Source: Paracoccus onubensis
GTDB taxonomy: Bacteria > Pseudomonadota > Alphaproteobacteria > Rhodobacterales > Rhodobacteraceae
NCBI RefSeq assembly: GCF_003591515.1
Contig: NZ_QZCG01000017.1
Span: 45,005-109,004 of the forward strand
Direction of reading: 5' to 3'
Length of the DNA stretch: 64,000 nt
Position numbers and translations under genes: made by a program. Positions 1 through 8,128 of the stretch are shown piece after piece (position 1 is the stretch's first letter; the number at the start of each line of letters is the position of its first letter). The notes under the pieces are model-generated. The model searched no databases and was not told where the DNA came from. It saw only the letters and a list, made by a program, of their open reading frames with translations.

Positions 1-605
1 CGGGGGCCGGTGATTCCCTCGCGGGCAGGGGTGCGAAGGTCGGCCAGCGAAGCGCCGCGACCCTCGGCGGCGGCTTCACCCAGCATCAGGGCGGTGCCGG
101 ACGGGGCGTCGACCTTATGGCGGTGATGGGCCTCGACCACCTCGATATCCCAGTCCTCGCCCAGTGCGGCGGCGACCTTGCGGGTCAGCCCCATCAGCAG
201 ATTGACCCCAAGGCTCATATTTCCGGCCCGGATGATCGGCGCGTGGCGGGCGGCGGCCTTCAGGGGCACCAGATCGGCGTCCTCGAAGCCGGTCGTGCCG
301 ATCACATGCACGGCGCGGGCCTGCGCGGTCAGTTCCGCGAAGGCGACCGAAGCGGCCGGTGACGTGAAGTCGATGACCGCCTGCGCCTGCGCGATCGTGG
401 CCACGGCGTCACCGCTGACCGTCACGCCGACCGCCGTACCGCCCATGGCCTCGCCGATATCCTTCCCGATCCAGTCATGGCCGGGGCGTTCCAAGACGCC
501 GACCAGCCGGGCGGTTTCGCTTTCCAGCAGCAGCCGGGCCAGCATCTGCCCCATCCGGCCCGATGCGCCCGTCACCACGATTCCCGGCAATTCCCGATCA
601 CTCAT
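1..605 (-). CDS. dapB: 4-hydroxy-tetrahydrodipicolinate reductase (3' part outside window)
   Basis: DapB makes tetrahydrodipicolinate from 4-hydroxy-tetrahydrodipicolinate with NAD(P)H, in the cytoplasmic lysine/diaminopimelate pathway. The frame is open from an ATG at 605-603 to the left edge, about 201 residues, so the C-terminus lies outside. The N-terminal Rossmann motif GASGRMG is at residues 13-19. Further on are GNMSLGVN and the catalytic-loop motif EAHHRHKVDAPSGTA, both diagnostic of the family. It is divergent from rbfA, with 58 bp between the starts. The pathway partner dapD lies separately near 55.3 kb. Confidence 0.95.
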   Translation of the reverse strand, partial: MSDRELPGIVVTGASGRMGQMLARLLLESETARLVGVLERPGHDWIGKDIGEAMGGTAVGVTVSGDAVATIAQAQAVIDFTSPAASVAFAELTAQARAVHVIGTTGFEDADLVPLKAAARHAPIIRAGNMSLGVNLLMGLTRKVAAALGEDWDIEVVEAHHRHKVDAPSGTALMLGEAAAEGRGASLADLRTPAREGITGP

Positions 606-663
606 CTGTCACCCCCATGGTTTCGGGTCTTTTATCCCGTTGCGATGCGCGCCGCGACCCCCT

Positions 664-1089
664 ATGTCGGAACGCATGGCACAGAACCGCTTTTCTCATG
701 GCAACGGCCCGTCGCAGCGGCAGCTGCGCGTGGGCGAGTTGATCCGCCGCACACTTTCCGACGTGCTTTTGCGCGGGGATGTGCATGACCCGGCCCTGAA
801 CCGGCATTCGATCACGGTCGGCGAGGTAAGCTGCTCGCCCGATCTCAAGGTGGCGACGGCCTATGTGCTGCCCCTTGGCGGACGGGAGGCGGAAGAGGCG
901 CTTGCCGCCCTGCGCCAGAACGCGTCGGAGCTGCGGCATCTGGTGGCCCGGGGGATGTCGCTGAAATACGCCCCGGAACTGCGTTTTCGGCTGGACGAGA
1001 CTTTCGACAGGATGGACGATACCCGGCGGATGTTTCTGGATGAGCAGGTGCGCCGGGATGTCGAGGCTCCGGATGAAGACGAGGCTTGA
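664..1089 (+). CDS. rbfA: 30S ribosome-binding factor A
   Basis: RbfA binds the 30S subunit and assists late 16S rRNA maturation. The 141-residue product has the single KH-like domain with SQRQLRVGELIRR near the start and the family segment SPDLKVATAYVLPLGG. I place the start at the ATG giving MSERMAQNRF, because the longer open frame upstream overlaps dapB and lacks family similarity. The acidic C-terminal tail is normal. Its 3' end overlaps the next gene by 17 bp, so the two are probably co-transcribed, with truB further down the same strand as often seen (rbfA-truB). Confidence 0.93.
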   Translation: MSERMAQNRFSHGNGPSQRQLRVGELIRRTLSDVLLRGDVHDPALNRHSITVGEVSCSPDLKVATAYVLPLGGREAEEALAALRQNASELRHLVARGMSLKYAPELRFRLDETFDRMDDTRRMFLDEQVRRDVEAPDEDEA

Positions 1090-1843
1090 TCTGCGCCGCC
1101 GGCTTGGCGTTGCGGCGGGGATGCTTCTGGCGATGACGGTGCCCGCTGTTGCGGGCTCGGGTGGTTGCGGCAAGCTGAGCCATGACGGGCAGGGCTATGT
1201 CATCTGTCAGGTCGATGCCGCGCAAGAACCTGCGCTGCGGCTGTGGCAGGATGGCGCGGATGGTAAGCCGCTGCGGAATTTCGCGAATGTCCGCAAATTG
1301 CTGGATCAGGGCCAAAGCCTGAATTTCGCCATGAATGCCGGGATGTTCCATTCCGATTACCGGCCCGTCGGGTTGCTGATCGTCGATGGCGAGGAATTGT
1401 CGCCGCTGACCACGGCTGCGAGCGGCGGGAATTTCGGGATGTTGCCAAACGGGGTGTTCTGCACCGGCGGCCAGCGGCCCTTTCAGGTGATCGAAAGCCG
1501 CGCCTTTGCCGATGCCTGGCCCGAATGCCGGCTGGCCACCCAATCGGGGCCGATGCTGGTGATCGATGGCAATCTGCATCCGCGCTTTCTGGTCGATTCG
1601 GACAGCCGATATATCCGCAATGGCGTGGGCGTTTCGCCCGATGGGCAAACAGCATGGTTCGCCATTTCCGACCGTCCCGTGACGTTCCACGAATTCGGGC
1701 GGCTGTTCCGCGACGGGCTTGGCGTCCGCGATGCGCTGTATTTCGACGGCTCGATCTCGCGGCTCTATGCGCCCGGCGTGAACCGCGCCGATTTCGGGCG
1801 AAGCCTTGGGCCGATGATCGGGCTGGTGGATCAGACCGGCTGA
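1073..1843 (+). CDS. Exported phosphodiester glycosidase family protein (DUF2233/NAGPA-like)
   Basis: The 256-residue product starts with a basic stretch and a hydrophobic segment ending in AVAG near residue 27, a likely Sec signal peptide. The mature part shows the family pattern: NAGMFHSDYRPVG, NFGMLPNGVFC, QSGPMLVIDG, RNGVGVSPDG and ALYFDGSISRLY. NAGPA-like proteins cleave sugar-phosphodiester bonds in eukaryotes; the bacterial substrate is unknown, so a periplasmic hydrolase role is inference. The ATG lies inside the end of rbfA (17-bp overlap), giving an rbfA-DUF2233-truB arrangement. Confidence 0.8.
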   Translation: MKTRLDLRRRLGVAAGMLLAMTVPAVAGSGGCGKLSHDGQGYVICQVDAAQEPALRLWQDGADGKPLRNFANVRKLLDQGQSLNFAMNAGMFHSDYRPVGLLIVDGEELSPLTTAASGGNFGMLPNGVFCTGGQRPFQVIESRAFADAWPECRLATQSGPMLVIDGNLHPRFLVDSDSRYIRNGVGVSPDGQTAWFAISDRPVTFHEFGRLFRDGLGVRDALYFDGSISRLYAPGVNRADFGRSLGPMIGLVDQTG

Positions 1844-1887
1844 AGGGCGATGTCCGGATCGATCCGGGGACTCGGCCACGCCCTCCT

Positions 1888-1965
1888 CTTCTTCTTTGTC
1901 CAAATACCTCGGGGGGCGCCGGCAGGCACACCACTGGTTCGACAACCAGCCGGCGACGGCAAAAC
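1888..1965 (+). repeat. CTTCTTCTTT 3'-end element, copy 1
   Basis: This begins CTTCTTCTTTGTCCAAATAC and continues into a G-rich, hairpin-forming part with an ACTGGTTC...AACCAGCCGGCGACGG segment. It starts 44 bp past the stop of the glycosidase gene and reads in the same direction. Related copies lie at 3024, 6965, 10182, 36942, 57140 and 63919. Confidence 0.8.
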
Positions 1966-2038
1966 CCTGTTGTCGCAGCTTGACGCCCCGTGCCCCTGCC
2001 GCTATTCCGCCGATCTTCCGGAAACTCAGGGGTAACGG

Positions 2039-2932
2039 ATGGCGCGCAAGAAGGGCCGGGATATCAATGGCTGGCTGATCGTGGACAAGCCTGCGGGCAT
2101 GACCTCGACCTCGGTGGTGAACAAGGTTCGCTGGGCGCTTGACGCCAAGAAGGCCGGCCACGCGGGGACTCTGGATCCGGACGCGACCGGGGTTCTGGCC
2201 GTGGCGCTGGGCGAGGCGACCAAGACCGTCAGCTATATCACCGACGCGTTGAAATGCTATGATTTCACCGTGAACTGGGGCGCGGAAACCAGCACCGACG
2301 ACGCTTCGGGCGAGGTGCTGCGACGTTCCGATATCCGCCCGGATGCCGATGCCATCGAAAGGGTTATACCCGGATATCTGGGCGAGATCATGCAGGTTCC
2401 GCCGGCCTATTCGGCGGTCAAGGTACAGGGCGAACGCGCCTATGATCTGGCCCGCGAAGGGGAAGAGGTCGAACTCGCCGCCCGTCCGCTTTGGGTCGAA
2501 AGCCTGACGCTGATCGAATCGGGGCCGGATTCGGCGCGGTTCGAGATGGTTTGCGGCAAGGGCGGCTATGTCCGCTCGATCGCGCGGGATCTGGGGCGGG
2601 ATCTGGGATGCCTTGGCCATGTGGCCGGGCTGCGCCGGATCTGGTCGGGGCCGTTTGACGTGCAAGATGGTGTGGGGTTCGACAAGATCGACCGCGAGAC
2701 GCAGGGCTGGCTGGAAGAACAGCTTCTGCCGCTTGAGGCCGCGCTGGAGGATATGCCGGTGCTGCGGGCCACGCCGCAGGGCGCACAGCGGATCCGCAAC
2801 GGAAATCCGGGCGAAGTGACCGGCACGGCGGAATGGGGCGAGGCCGTCTGGGTCAGTGATGGCGAAGGCCCGGTCTGCATCGGCCGCTATCAGGGCGGCA
2901 CCGTTCAGCCCGAGCGGGTGTTCAACCTGTAA
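2039..2932 (+). CDS. truB: tRNA pseudouridine(55) synthase
   Basis: TruB converts U55 in the T-loop of tRNAs to pseudouridine. The 297-residue protein has the family core GWLIVDKPAGMTS at 11-23 and GHAGTLDPDATG at 40-51, with D46 the expected catalytic aspartate. Also present are the motif YSAVKVQGERAYDLAREG and a C-terminal PUA-like part. The ATG at 2039 follows an AGGGG ribosome site. It lies downstream of rbfA and the glycosidase, separated by repeat copy 1. Confidence 0.96.
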   Translation: MARKKGRDINGWLIVDKPAGMTSTSVVNKVRWALDAKKAGHAGTLDPDATGVLAVALGEATKTVSYITDALKCYDFTVNWGAETSTDDASGEVLRRSDIRPDADAIERVIPGYLGEIMQVPPAYSAVKVQGERAYDLAREGEEVELAARPLWVESLTLIESGPDSARFEMVCGKGGYVRSIARDLGRDLGCLGHVAGLRRIWSGPFDVQDGVGFDKIDRETQGWLEEQLLPLEAALEDMPVLRATPQGAQRIRNGNPGEVTGTAEWGEAVWVSDGEGPVCIGRYQGGTVQPERVFNL

Positions 2933-3023
2933 GACATTTCAGGATGCCGGGCTTGCGTCGGCAGATTCGGTGGAAACAACATCAGCATGATGGTTTCATT
3001 CGATTATGGGTGACGAGCCTTTT

Positions 3024-3092
3024 GCGTCCCGCGATGGCCGGGGGATTTTGCATCCCCCGGACCCCCGGCAAGGTATTTGAGCAAAGAAGAAG
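3024..3092 (-). repeat. CTTCTTCTTT 3'-end element, copy 2
   Basis: Read on the minus strand it starts CTTCTTCTTTGCTCAAATACC and ends in the conserved GCCATCGCGGGACGC block, with a CCGGGGG/CCCCCGG hairpin inside. It sits between the convergent truB and Nudix genes and is oriented as the 3' element of the Nudix gene, 138 nt past its stop. The rest of the 297-bp gap 2933-3229 holds only a weak CACGATC/GATCGTG inverted repeat near 3110-3138. Confidence 0.8.
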
Positions 3093-3229
3093 AGACAGAG
3101 GCCGGACAGGCACGATCGGAAGCGGCTCGTCGGATCGTGAAACGCCTTGATGTAATGCCGGAACGCTGTAGCGGTGGGTTTGCCGATATTTTATGGCCTG
3201 CCACAGGCGCGATCCTCCGGAGGGGAGGT

Positions 3230-3661
3230 TCATGCCTCCTGCTGCATCACTTCAAGAGCGCGCCGCAAAACCGCCGCAACCTGATCGCTGAGCGGCAAAT
3301 TTCCGGCAAGGACATGTTCAACCGGGTACCAGCCAGCCTCAAACGCGTCATCGGCGGCCGTGGGTTGGCCGTCAAGATAGTCGCACAGAACCGCGGCCAG
3401 CAGGAAATGATGTTGCAACGCGCCGTCGGAACCGTGCCGGATCATATCGACATTCTCGATATAACGGCGCGGCGCGGCGATCACGCCGGTTTCCTCGGCC
3501 AGTTCGCGGGCGGCGGCCTGCAACGCCGTTTCCCCCAGTTCCACATGACCGCCGGGAAATCCCCAAAGACCGGCATCAGGCGGGTTGCGGCGGCGCACAA
3601 GAAGAACCTCATCGTCCCGAATCGTGACGGCAAGGGCAGCCAACCGGGGACAGACAGGCAT
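3230..3661 (-). CDS. NUDIX hydrolase
   Basis: The 143-residue protein carries a complete Nudix box at residues 38-60 (G-x5-E-x7-REL-x-EE-x-GV), so it should hydrolyse a nucleoside diphosphate linked to another moiety. The substrate cannot be read from the sequence. The start ATG overlaps the gcrA stop as TAATG, indicating translational coupling. A longer in-frame extension runs inside gcrA and is rejected. It ends convergently towards truB. Confidence 0.9.
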   Translation of the reverse strand: MPVCPRLAALAVTIRDDEVLLVRRRNPPDAGLWGFPGGHVELGETALQAAARELAEETGVIAAPRRYIENVDMIRHGSDGALQHHFLLAAVLCDYLDGQPTAADDAFEAGWYPVEHVLAGNLPLSDQVAAVLRRALEVMQQEA

Positions 3662-4254
3662 TACCGGCGGCGGTCGCGGCGAGAGCTCATCGGCTGGAAG
3701 GCCACTCCGACATGGGCTTCGCAGTAAGGTTTGCCGGGCTGGCTGGGCAGGCCGCAGAACCAGAACTTGTCGGTCGCCGGATCGCCGATCGGCCATTTGC
3801 AGGTCCGTTCGGTCAATTCCATCAGCGACAGCTTGCGCGCCTTTTTCTCGATCTCGCGGACGGTTGCCAGCGCCTCGGGGCTGATTTCATTGGCCGAAGG
3901 CTGCGGCGGCAAGGGCTGGCCGGCGGGAACGATGGGGCGGCGCGGCACGGGAACGAAAGACGGTTGCGCTGCGGTTTCCTGGGCCGGAGCGGGTGCCGGC
4001 TTGGCTGCTGCGGGTTCCGGCGCAGGAGAGGCTGCGGGTTTGGGCGGCTTCTTCCCGGCTTTCTTTTCGGCTGCCGGGGCGGGGGCAGGCGCGGCTTCGG
4101 CTTCGTCATTGCGGTTGGACAAGCCAAGCCGATGCACCTTGCCGATCACGGCATTGCGCGTCACCCCGCCCAATTCCTTGGCGATGGCGCTGGCCGACTG
4201 ACCCTCGGCCCACATACGTTTCAGCGTCTCGACTCGTTCGTCCGTCCAGGACAT
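3661..4254 (-). CDS. gcrA: GcrA cell-cycle regulator
   Basis: GcrA is an alphaproteobacterial transcription factor that works with sigma70 holoenzyme at promoters carrying methylated GANTC sites. The 197-residue protein has the N-terminal DNA-binding domain MSWTDERVETLKRMWAEG with the helix-turn-helix through residue 48. A long Ala/Pro/Lys-rich linker (about 55-120) follows, then the C-terminal RNA-polymerase-binding part with TCKWPIGDP and FWFCG...YCEAH. The linker is longer than in the Caulobacter protein. It is the first gene of a two-gene unit with the Nudix gene. Confidence 0.95.
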   Translation of the reverse strand: MSWTDERVETLKRMWAEGQSASAIAKELGGVTRNAVIGKVHRLGLSNRNDEAEAAPAPAPAAEKKAGKKPPKPAASPAPEPAAAKPAPAPAQETAAQPSFVPVPRRPIVPAGQPLPPQPSANEISPEALATVREIEKKARKLSLMELTERTCKWPIGDPATDKFWFCGLPSQPGKPYCEAHVGVAFQPMSSRRDRRR

Positions 4255-4371
4255 GACTGCCTTTCCGGGCGGGATTTGTCCGCCGCCCCATCTTGAAACC
4301 CGCGATTGACCCCGTCACAAACGGGATGCCGAGATTTAGCCCTCGTGCGAGGAAAATTCAAGGACAGCGAG

Positions 4372-5181
4372 ATGACTCCGGAGAATCAGACGGCAATGGG
4401 CGTGCGCCGCTTCGGTCGGGTCAATTGGCTGGGGCTGCAGACCCTGGCCCGGCGCGAGGTGATGCGCTTCCTTGCGGTCTGGCAGCAGACGGTCTTTGCG
4501 CCGCTGATGACGGCGGGGCTGTTCGTTCTGGTCTTCGCGCTTGCATTGGGACGGAATCGGGGGGAAGTGATGGGCCTGCCCTATCTGGAATTCCTTGGCC
4601 CCGGCATCCTGATGATGACGGTGATCCAGAACGCCTTCGCCAATACCTCGTCCTCGATCACTTCGGCCAAGGTGCAGGGAAATATCGTCGATACGCTGAT
4701 GCCGCCGCTTTCCGCAGGCGAGCTGCTAAGCGGTTATCTTGCCGGATCGGTCGCCCGCGCCGCTCTGGTTGCGGTGGTGATCGGCACGGGCATGGTCATC
4801 GTCACGGGCACCGGCGTCGCGCATCCTTTCTGGGCGGCGGTCTTCATCCTGCTGGCCGCGCTGCTTCTTGGCGGGCTGGGGATCCTTGCCGGGATTCTGG
4901 CGCAGAAATTCGACCAGATGGCGGCGATCACCAATTTCGTGATCACGCCGCTGTCCTTTCTGTCCGGCACCTTCTATTCGGTCGAGGCATTGCCCGAGCC
5001 GTTCCGCAGCCTGTCGCACTGGAACCCGATCTTCTACCTGATTGACGGTGCGCGATTCGGGATTACCGGGGTCAGCGACGCTCCGGTCTGGCGCGGGCTG
5101 CTGATCTGCCTCGCCGTAGTGGTGGCGGTGTTGTATCTGTGCCGTCACTGGCTGAAAACGGGCTATCGGATGAAACCGTGA
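4372..5181 (+). CDS. ABC-2 type transporter permease
   Basis: The 269-residue inner-membrane protein has about six hydrophobic segments and the ABC-2 signature region GPGILMMTVIQNAFANTSSSI followed by PLSFLSGTFYSVEALP. Such permeases export drugs, polysaccharides or lipids with a separate ATPase. No ATPase gene is adjacent here, so the partner must be elsewhere and the substrate is unknown. The ATG is preceded by AGCGAG, a weak ribosome site. It is divergent from gcrA. Confidence 0.85.
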   Translation: MTPENQTAMGVRRFGRVNWLGLQTLARREVMRFLAVWQQTVFAPLMTAGLFVLVFALALGRNRGEVMGLPYLEFLGPGILMMTVIQNAFANTSSSITSAKVQGNIVDTLMPPLSAGELLSGYLAGSVARAALVAVVIGTGMVIVTGTGVAHPFWAAVFILLAALLLGGLGILAGILAQKFDQMAAITNFVITPLSFLSGTFYSVEALPEPFRSLSHWNPIFYLIDGARFGITGVSDAPVWRGLLICLAVVVAVLYLCRHWLKTGYRMKP

Positions 5182-5322
5182 TTGCGCGTCCTGCAAAACC
5201 GCGCTATGGGCGATGTCATGATCGCCTGGACCGCCATAATCGCCCGCTCCCGACGTTGACGCTTCGTCACCGTCCGATCGTACCTGCCTTCACAATTTAT
5301 CATTCCATTTGGGGAATCCGCC

Positions 5323-6495
5323 ATGATTTCGCATGTTCTGCCGACTTATAATCGTGCTCCCGTCGCGTTCGAACGGGGCGAGGGCGTCTGGGCCACCGCC
5401 ACGGACGGCACCCGATATCTGGATTTGGGCGCGGGGATCGCAGTGAATGTGCTGGGTCATGCCAATCCCGATCTGGTGGCGGCATTGACCGGGCAGGCCG
5501 GGAAAATCTGGCATGTGTCCAACCTGTACCAGATCCCGGAACAGGAGAAACTGGCTGGGATGCTGGTCGAAAAAACCTTCGCCGATACGGTTTTCTTTAC
5601 CAATTCCGGCACCGAGGCGGCCGAGCTTGCCATCAAGATGGCCCGGAAATACTGGAGCGATGCGGGCGACGCCGAGCGCATCGAAATCCTGACCTTCGAG
5701 GGTGCTTTTCATGGCCGCTCGACCGGAGCGATCGCCGCCGCCGGTTCGGAAAAGATGGTCAAGGGGTTCGGCCCGCTTCTGCCCGGTTTCCGGCAATTGC
5801 CCTGGGGCGATATCGAGGCGTTGAAGGCCGCGATTACCGACCGCACTGCCGCCGTCATGCTGGAACCGATTCAGGGCGAGGGCGGAATCCGCCCGCTGGA
5901 GGATGCCGATCTGCGCGAGATCCGGGCGCTGTGCGACAAGACCGGCGCATTGCTGATCCTGGATGAGGTGCAATGCGGCATGGGCCGGACCGGTCGGCTG
6001 TTCGCGCATGAATATGCCGGGGTCGCGCCCGATATCATGATGGTCGCCAAGGGTATTGGCGGCGGTTTCCCACTGGGCGCGGTGCTGGCCACGGAAAAGG
6101 CGGCGGCGGGCATGGTCGCGGGCACCCATGGCTCGACCTATGGCGGCAATCCATTGGCCTGCGCGGTGGGGGCAAAGGTGATGGAGATCGTCGCCGATGA
6201 TGCCTTCCTTGCCGAGGTGAACCGCAAATCCTCGCTGTTCCGGCAAAAGCTGGAAGGTCTGGTCGCCGCGCATCCGTCGGTATTCGAGGGCGTGCGCGGG
6301 CAGGGGCTGATGCTGGGGCTGAAATGCAAATTGCCGCCCGCCGATCTGGTCAAGGCCGGTTACGAGCAGCAAATCCTGACGGTTCCTGCCGCCGACAACA
6401 CCCTGCGCCTGCTGCCGCCCCTGAATATCACCGAGGAAGAGATCGCCGAGGCGGTGGCAAGGCTGGACCGCGCCGCCGAAAGCCTCGATGCCTGA
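5323..6495 (+). CDS. argD: Acetylornithine/succinyldiaminopimelate aminotransferase
   Basis: ArgD is a class III PLP aminotransferase in arginine biosynthesis that often also serves the succinyl-DAP step of lysine synthesis. The 390-residue protein shows FFTNSGTEAAELAIKMAR, the PLP-aspartate motif ILDEVQCGMGRTG, the Schiff-base lysine K243 in VAKGIGGGFPLGA, and THGSTYGGNPLACAV. With argF 600 bp downstream it forms the common alphaproteobacterial argD-argF pair, here interrupted by a GNAT gene that overlaps its end by 8 bp. Confidence 0.95.
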   Translation: MISHVLPTYNRAPVAFERGEGVWATATDGTRYLDLGAGIAVNVLGHANPDLVAALTGQAGKIWHVSNLYQIPEQEKLAGMLVEKTFADTVFFTNSGTEAAELAIKMARKYWSDAGDAERIEILTFEGAFHGRSTGAIAAAGSEKMVKGFGPLLPGFRQLPWGDIEALKAAITDRTAAVMLEPIQGEGGIRPLEDADLREIRALCDKTGALLILDEVQCGMGRTGRLFAHEYAGVAPDIMMVAKGIGGGFPLGAVLATEKAAAGMVAGTHGSTYGGNPLACAVGAKVMEIVADDAFLAEVNRKSSLFRQKLEGLVAAHPSVFEGVRGQGLMLGLKCKLPPADLVKAGYEQQILTVPAADNTLRLLPPLNITEEEIAEAVARLDRAAESLDA

Positions 6496-6964
6496 CTACA
6501 GCTTCAGACCGGTCGCCCGGGACGACCTGCCGATGCTGGCCGAATGGCTGAAGGAACCGGCGGTCGCGGAATGGTGGCCGGATCCGAAGCATCAACTGGC
6601 ACTGATCACCGAGGACCTCGACCAGCCCGCCATGCGTCAGCTGATCGCCCTGCAGGGCGAAACCCCTGTCGGATATGCGCAGCACTTCCCGGCGCATGAA
6701 TGGGAAGCCCCGCATCTTTACGACCTTCCGCAAGACGCCATTGCGATCGATGTCTTCAACGCGCCAGAAGGCTGGGGCTATGGCGGCGCCTGGTTGCGCA
6801 GGCTTGGCGATCTGCTCCTGCGCGAAATATCGACCCTGGTCATCGACCCGAGCCCCGATAACCATCGTGCCATCCGCGCTTATGAAAAGGCCGGATTCCA
6901 TGGCGAAACGATCCGCAAGGACGGCGAGGGGCAACTCGCCCGGATCATGACCCGCCTCCGATGA
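6488..6964 (+). CDS. GNAT family N-acetyltransferase (AAC(6')-like subgroup)
   Basis: The 158-residue protein fits the Acetyltransf_8/aminoglycoside-6'-type GNAT group. It has the N-terminal FRPVARDDLPMLAEWL, the AEWWPD motif, and the late VIDPSPDNHRAIRAYEKAGF segment that forms the acetyl-CoA site. A real aminoglycoside substrate is not implied; many such proteins have unknown substrates. It overlaps argD by 8 bp and is followed directly by repeat copy 3, so it is the last gene before argF. Confidence 0.85.
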   Translation: MPDYSFRPVARDDLPMLAEWLKEPAVAEWWPDPKHQLALITEDLDQPAMRQLIALQGETPVGYAQHFPAHEWEAPHLYDLPQDAIAIDVFNAPEGWGYGGAWLRRLGDLLLREISTLVIDPSPDNHRAIRAYEKAGFHGETIRKDGEGQLARIMTRLR

Positions 6965-7048
6965 CTTCTTCTTTGCCGAAATACCTCGGGGGTGCTCAGC
7001 CTCAATTTTGAGGCTGAGCGGGGGCAGCGCCCCCTTGACCCCGTCGCA
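6965..7048 (+). repeat. CTTCTTCTTT 3'-end element, copy 3
   Basis: CTTCTTCTTTGCCGAAATAC begins at the base after the stop of the GNAT gene. It includes a perfect hairpin at 6994-7019 (GCTCAGCCTCAA / TTGAGGCTGAGC, 2-nt loop) and then GGGGGCAGCGCCCCC. It separates the argD unit from argF. Confidence 0.8.
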
Positions 7049-7089
7049 GCAAGCGGGCTTGCTGGCCCAAATACGTGAAAGACATCCAG

Positions 7090-8016
7090 ATGAATCATTT
7101 TCTAGACATCCACACGACCCCCAAGAACCACCTGCGCTCGATCATCGATCAGGCTCTGGCGATGAAACTGGCCCGCAATGGCCGCCCCAAGGGCATGTCC
7201 GATGACGAACAGCCGCTTGCCGGCCATATGGTCGCATTGATCTTCGAAAAGCCCTCGACCCGCACCCGCGTCAGCTTCGATGTCGGCGTGCGGCAGATGG
7301 GTGGGCAGACCATGGTCCTGTCGGGCAGTGAAATGCAGCTTGGCCATGGCGAGACGATTGCCGATACCGCGCGGGTGCTGTCGCGCTATGTCGATCTGAT
7401 CATGATCCGCACATTTGAAGAGGCCACGCTTCAGGAGATGGCCGAATATGCGACGGTGCCGGTCATCAACGGGCTGACCAATCGCACCCATCCTTGCCAG
7501 ATCATGGCCGATGTGATGACCTTCGAGGAACATCGCGGCCCGATCCGGGGCAAGAAGGCGGTTTGGGTCGGCGACGGCAACAATGTCTGCGCCAGCGTGA
7601 TCCATGCCGCCGGGCAGTTAGGCTTCGATTTCACCTTTACCGGGCCTCCGCCGCTCGATCCCGAGCATGAGGCGCTTGATTTCGCCCGTTCGCAGGGCGT
7701 CGGAGTCACCATCGAACGCGATCCCCATAAGGCGGTCGAGGGCGCCGATCTGGTCTTTGCCGATACCTGGGTCAGCATGCATGACCCGCAATCCGCCAAG
7801 GAGCGGCGGCATAACCAGCTGCGCGGCTATCAGGTGAACGAAGAACTGATGGCAAAAGCCAAGCCCGATTCGTTGTTCATGCATTGCCTGCCTGCGCATC
7901 GCGAGGACGAGGTGACCAGCGCCGTCATGGACGGCCCGCATTCCGTTATCTGGGACGAGGCAGAGAACCGGCTGCATGCCCAGAAGGCGGTTCTGCGTTA
8001 TTGTCTGGGTGTTTAA
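7090..8016 (+). CDS. argF: Ornithine carbamoyltransferase
   Basis: This enzyme makes citrulline from ornithine and carbamoyl phosphate in arginine biosynthesis. The 308-residue protein has the carbamoyl-phosphate loop STRTR at 56-60, HPCQIMADVMT, the ornithine-side motif DTWVSM and the catalytic HCLPAHREDEVT. I chose the ATG giving MNHFLDIHTT, which matches the usual N-terminus, over one 15 bp upstream. The ribosome site is weak. Confidence 0.96.
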   Translation: MNHFLDIHTTPKNHLRSIIDQALAMKLARNGRPKGMSDDEQPLAGHMVALIFEKPSTRTRVSFDVGVRQMGGQTMVLSGSEMQLGHGETIADTARVLSRYVDLIMIRTFEEATLQEMAEYATVPVINGLTNRTHPCQIMADVMTFEEHRGPIRGKKAVWVGDGNNVCASVIHAAGQLGFDFTFTGPPPLDPEHEALDFARSQGVGVTIERDPHKAVEGADLVFADTWVSMHDPQSAKERRHNQLRGYQVNEELMAKAKPDSLFMHCLPAHREDEVTSAVMDGPHSVIWDEAENRLHAQKAVLRYCLGV

Positions 8017-8020
8017 CCCG

Positions 8021-8038
8021 CTGTCATAAATCCTTCGC
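8021..8038 (+). promoter_or_regulatory. Candidate Pho box upstream of phoX
   Basis: CTGTCATAAATCCTTCGC has a perfect first PhoB half-site (CTGTCAT), the AT-rich 4-bp spacer and a weak second half. It lies 91 bp before the PhoX start codon. PhoB control of PhoX is known in several bacteria; binding here is inferred from one good half-site. Confidence 0.5.
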
Positions 8039-8128
8039 ATAATCGTTGTGGTCGCGTTACACGGCGCTCCTAACTCTTCGGCGAAAGGCTCGTTTCCGGG
8101 CCTTCCCAGCATTCGCCAGGAGAGCGCC

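Noticed and set aside
2933..3229. A hidden small gene or tRNA between truB and the Nudix gene
   Set aside because: Open frames there only translate the repeat element; no tRNA-like cloverleaf or ribosome site is present.
4230..4387. GANTC sites around gcrA and the ABC-2 permease (for example GACTC at 4374 and GAATC at 4383)
   Set aside because: The number is close to chance for this motif and they lie at or inside coding starts rather than in a recognisable promoter.
6488..6964. Aminoglycoside resistance gene
   Set aside because: The similarity is only to the general AAC(6')-like GNAT group; it lies inside an arginine-biosynthesis unit with no mobile-element signs.
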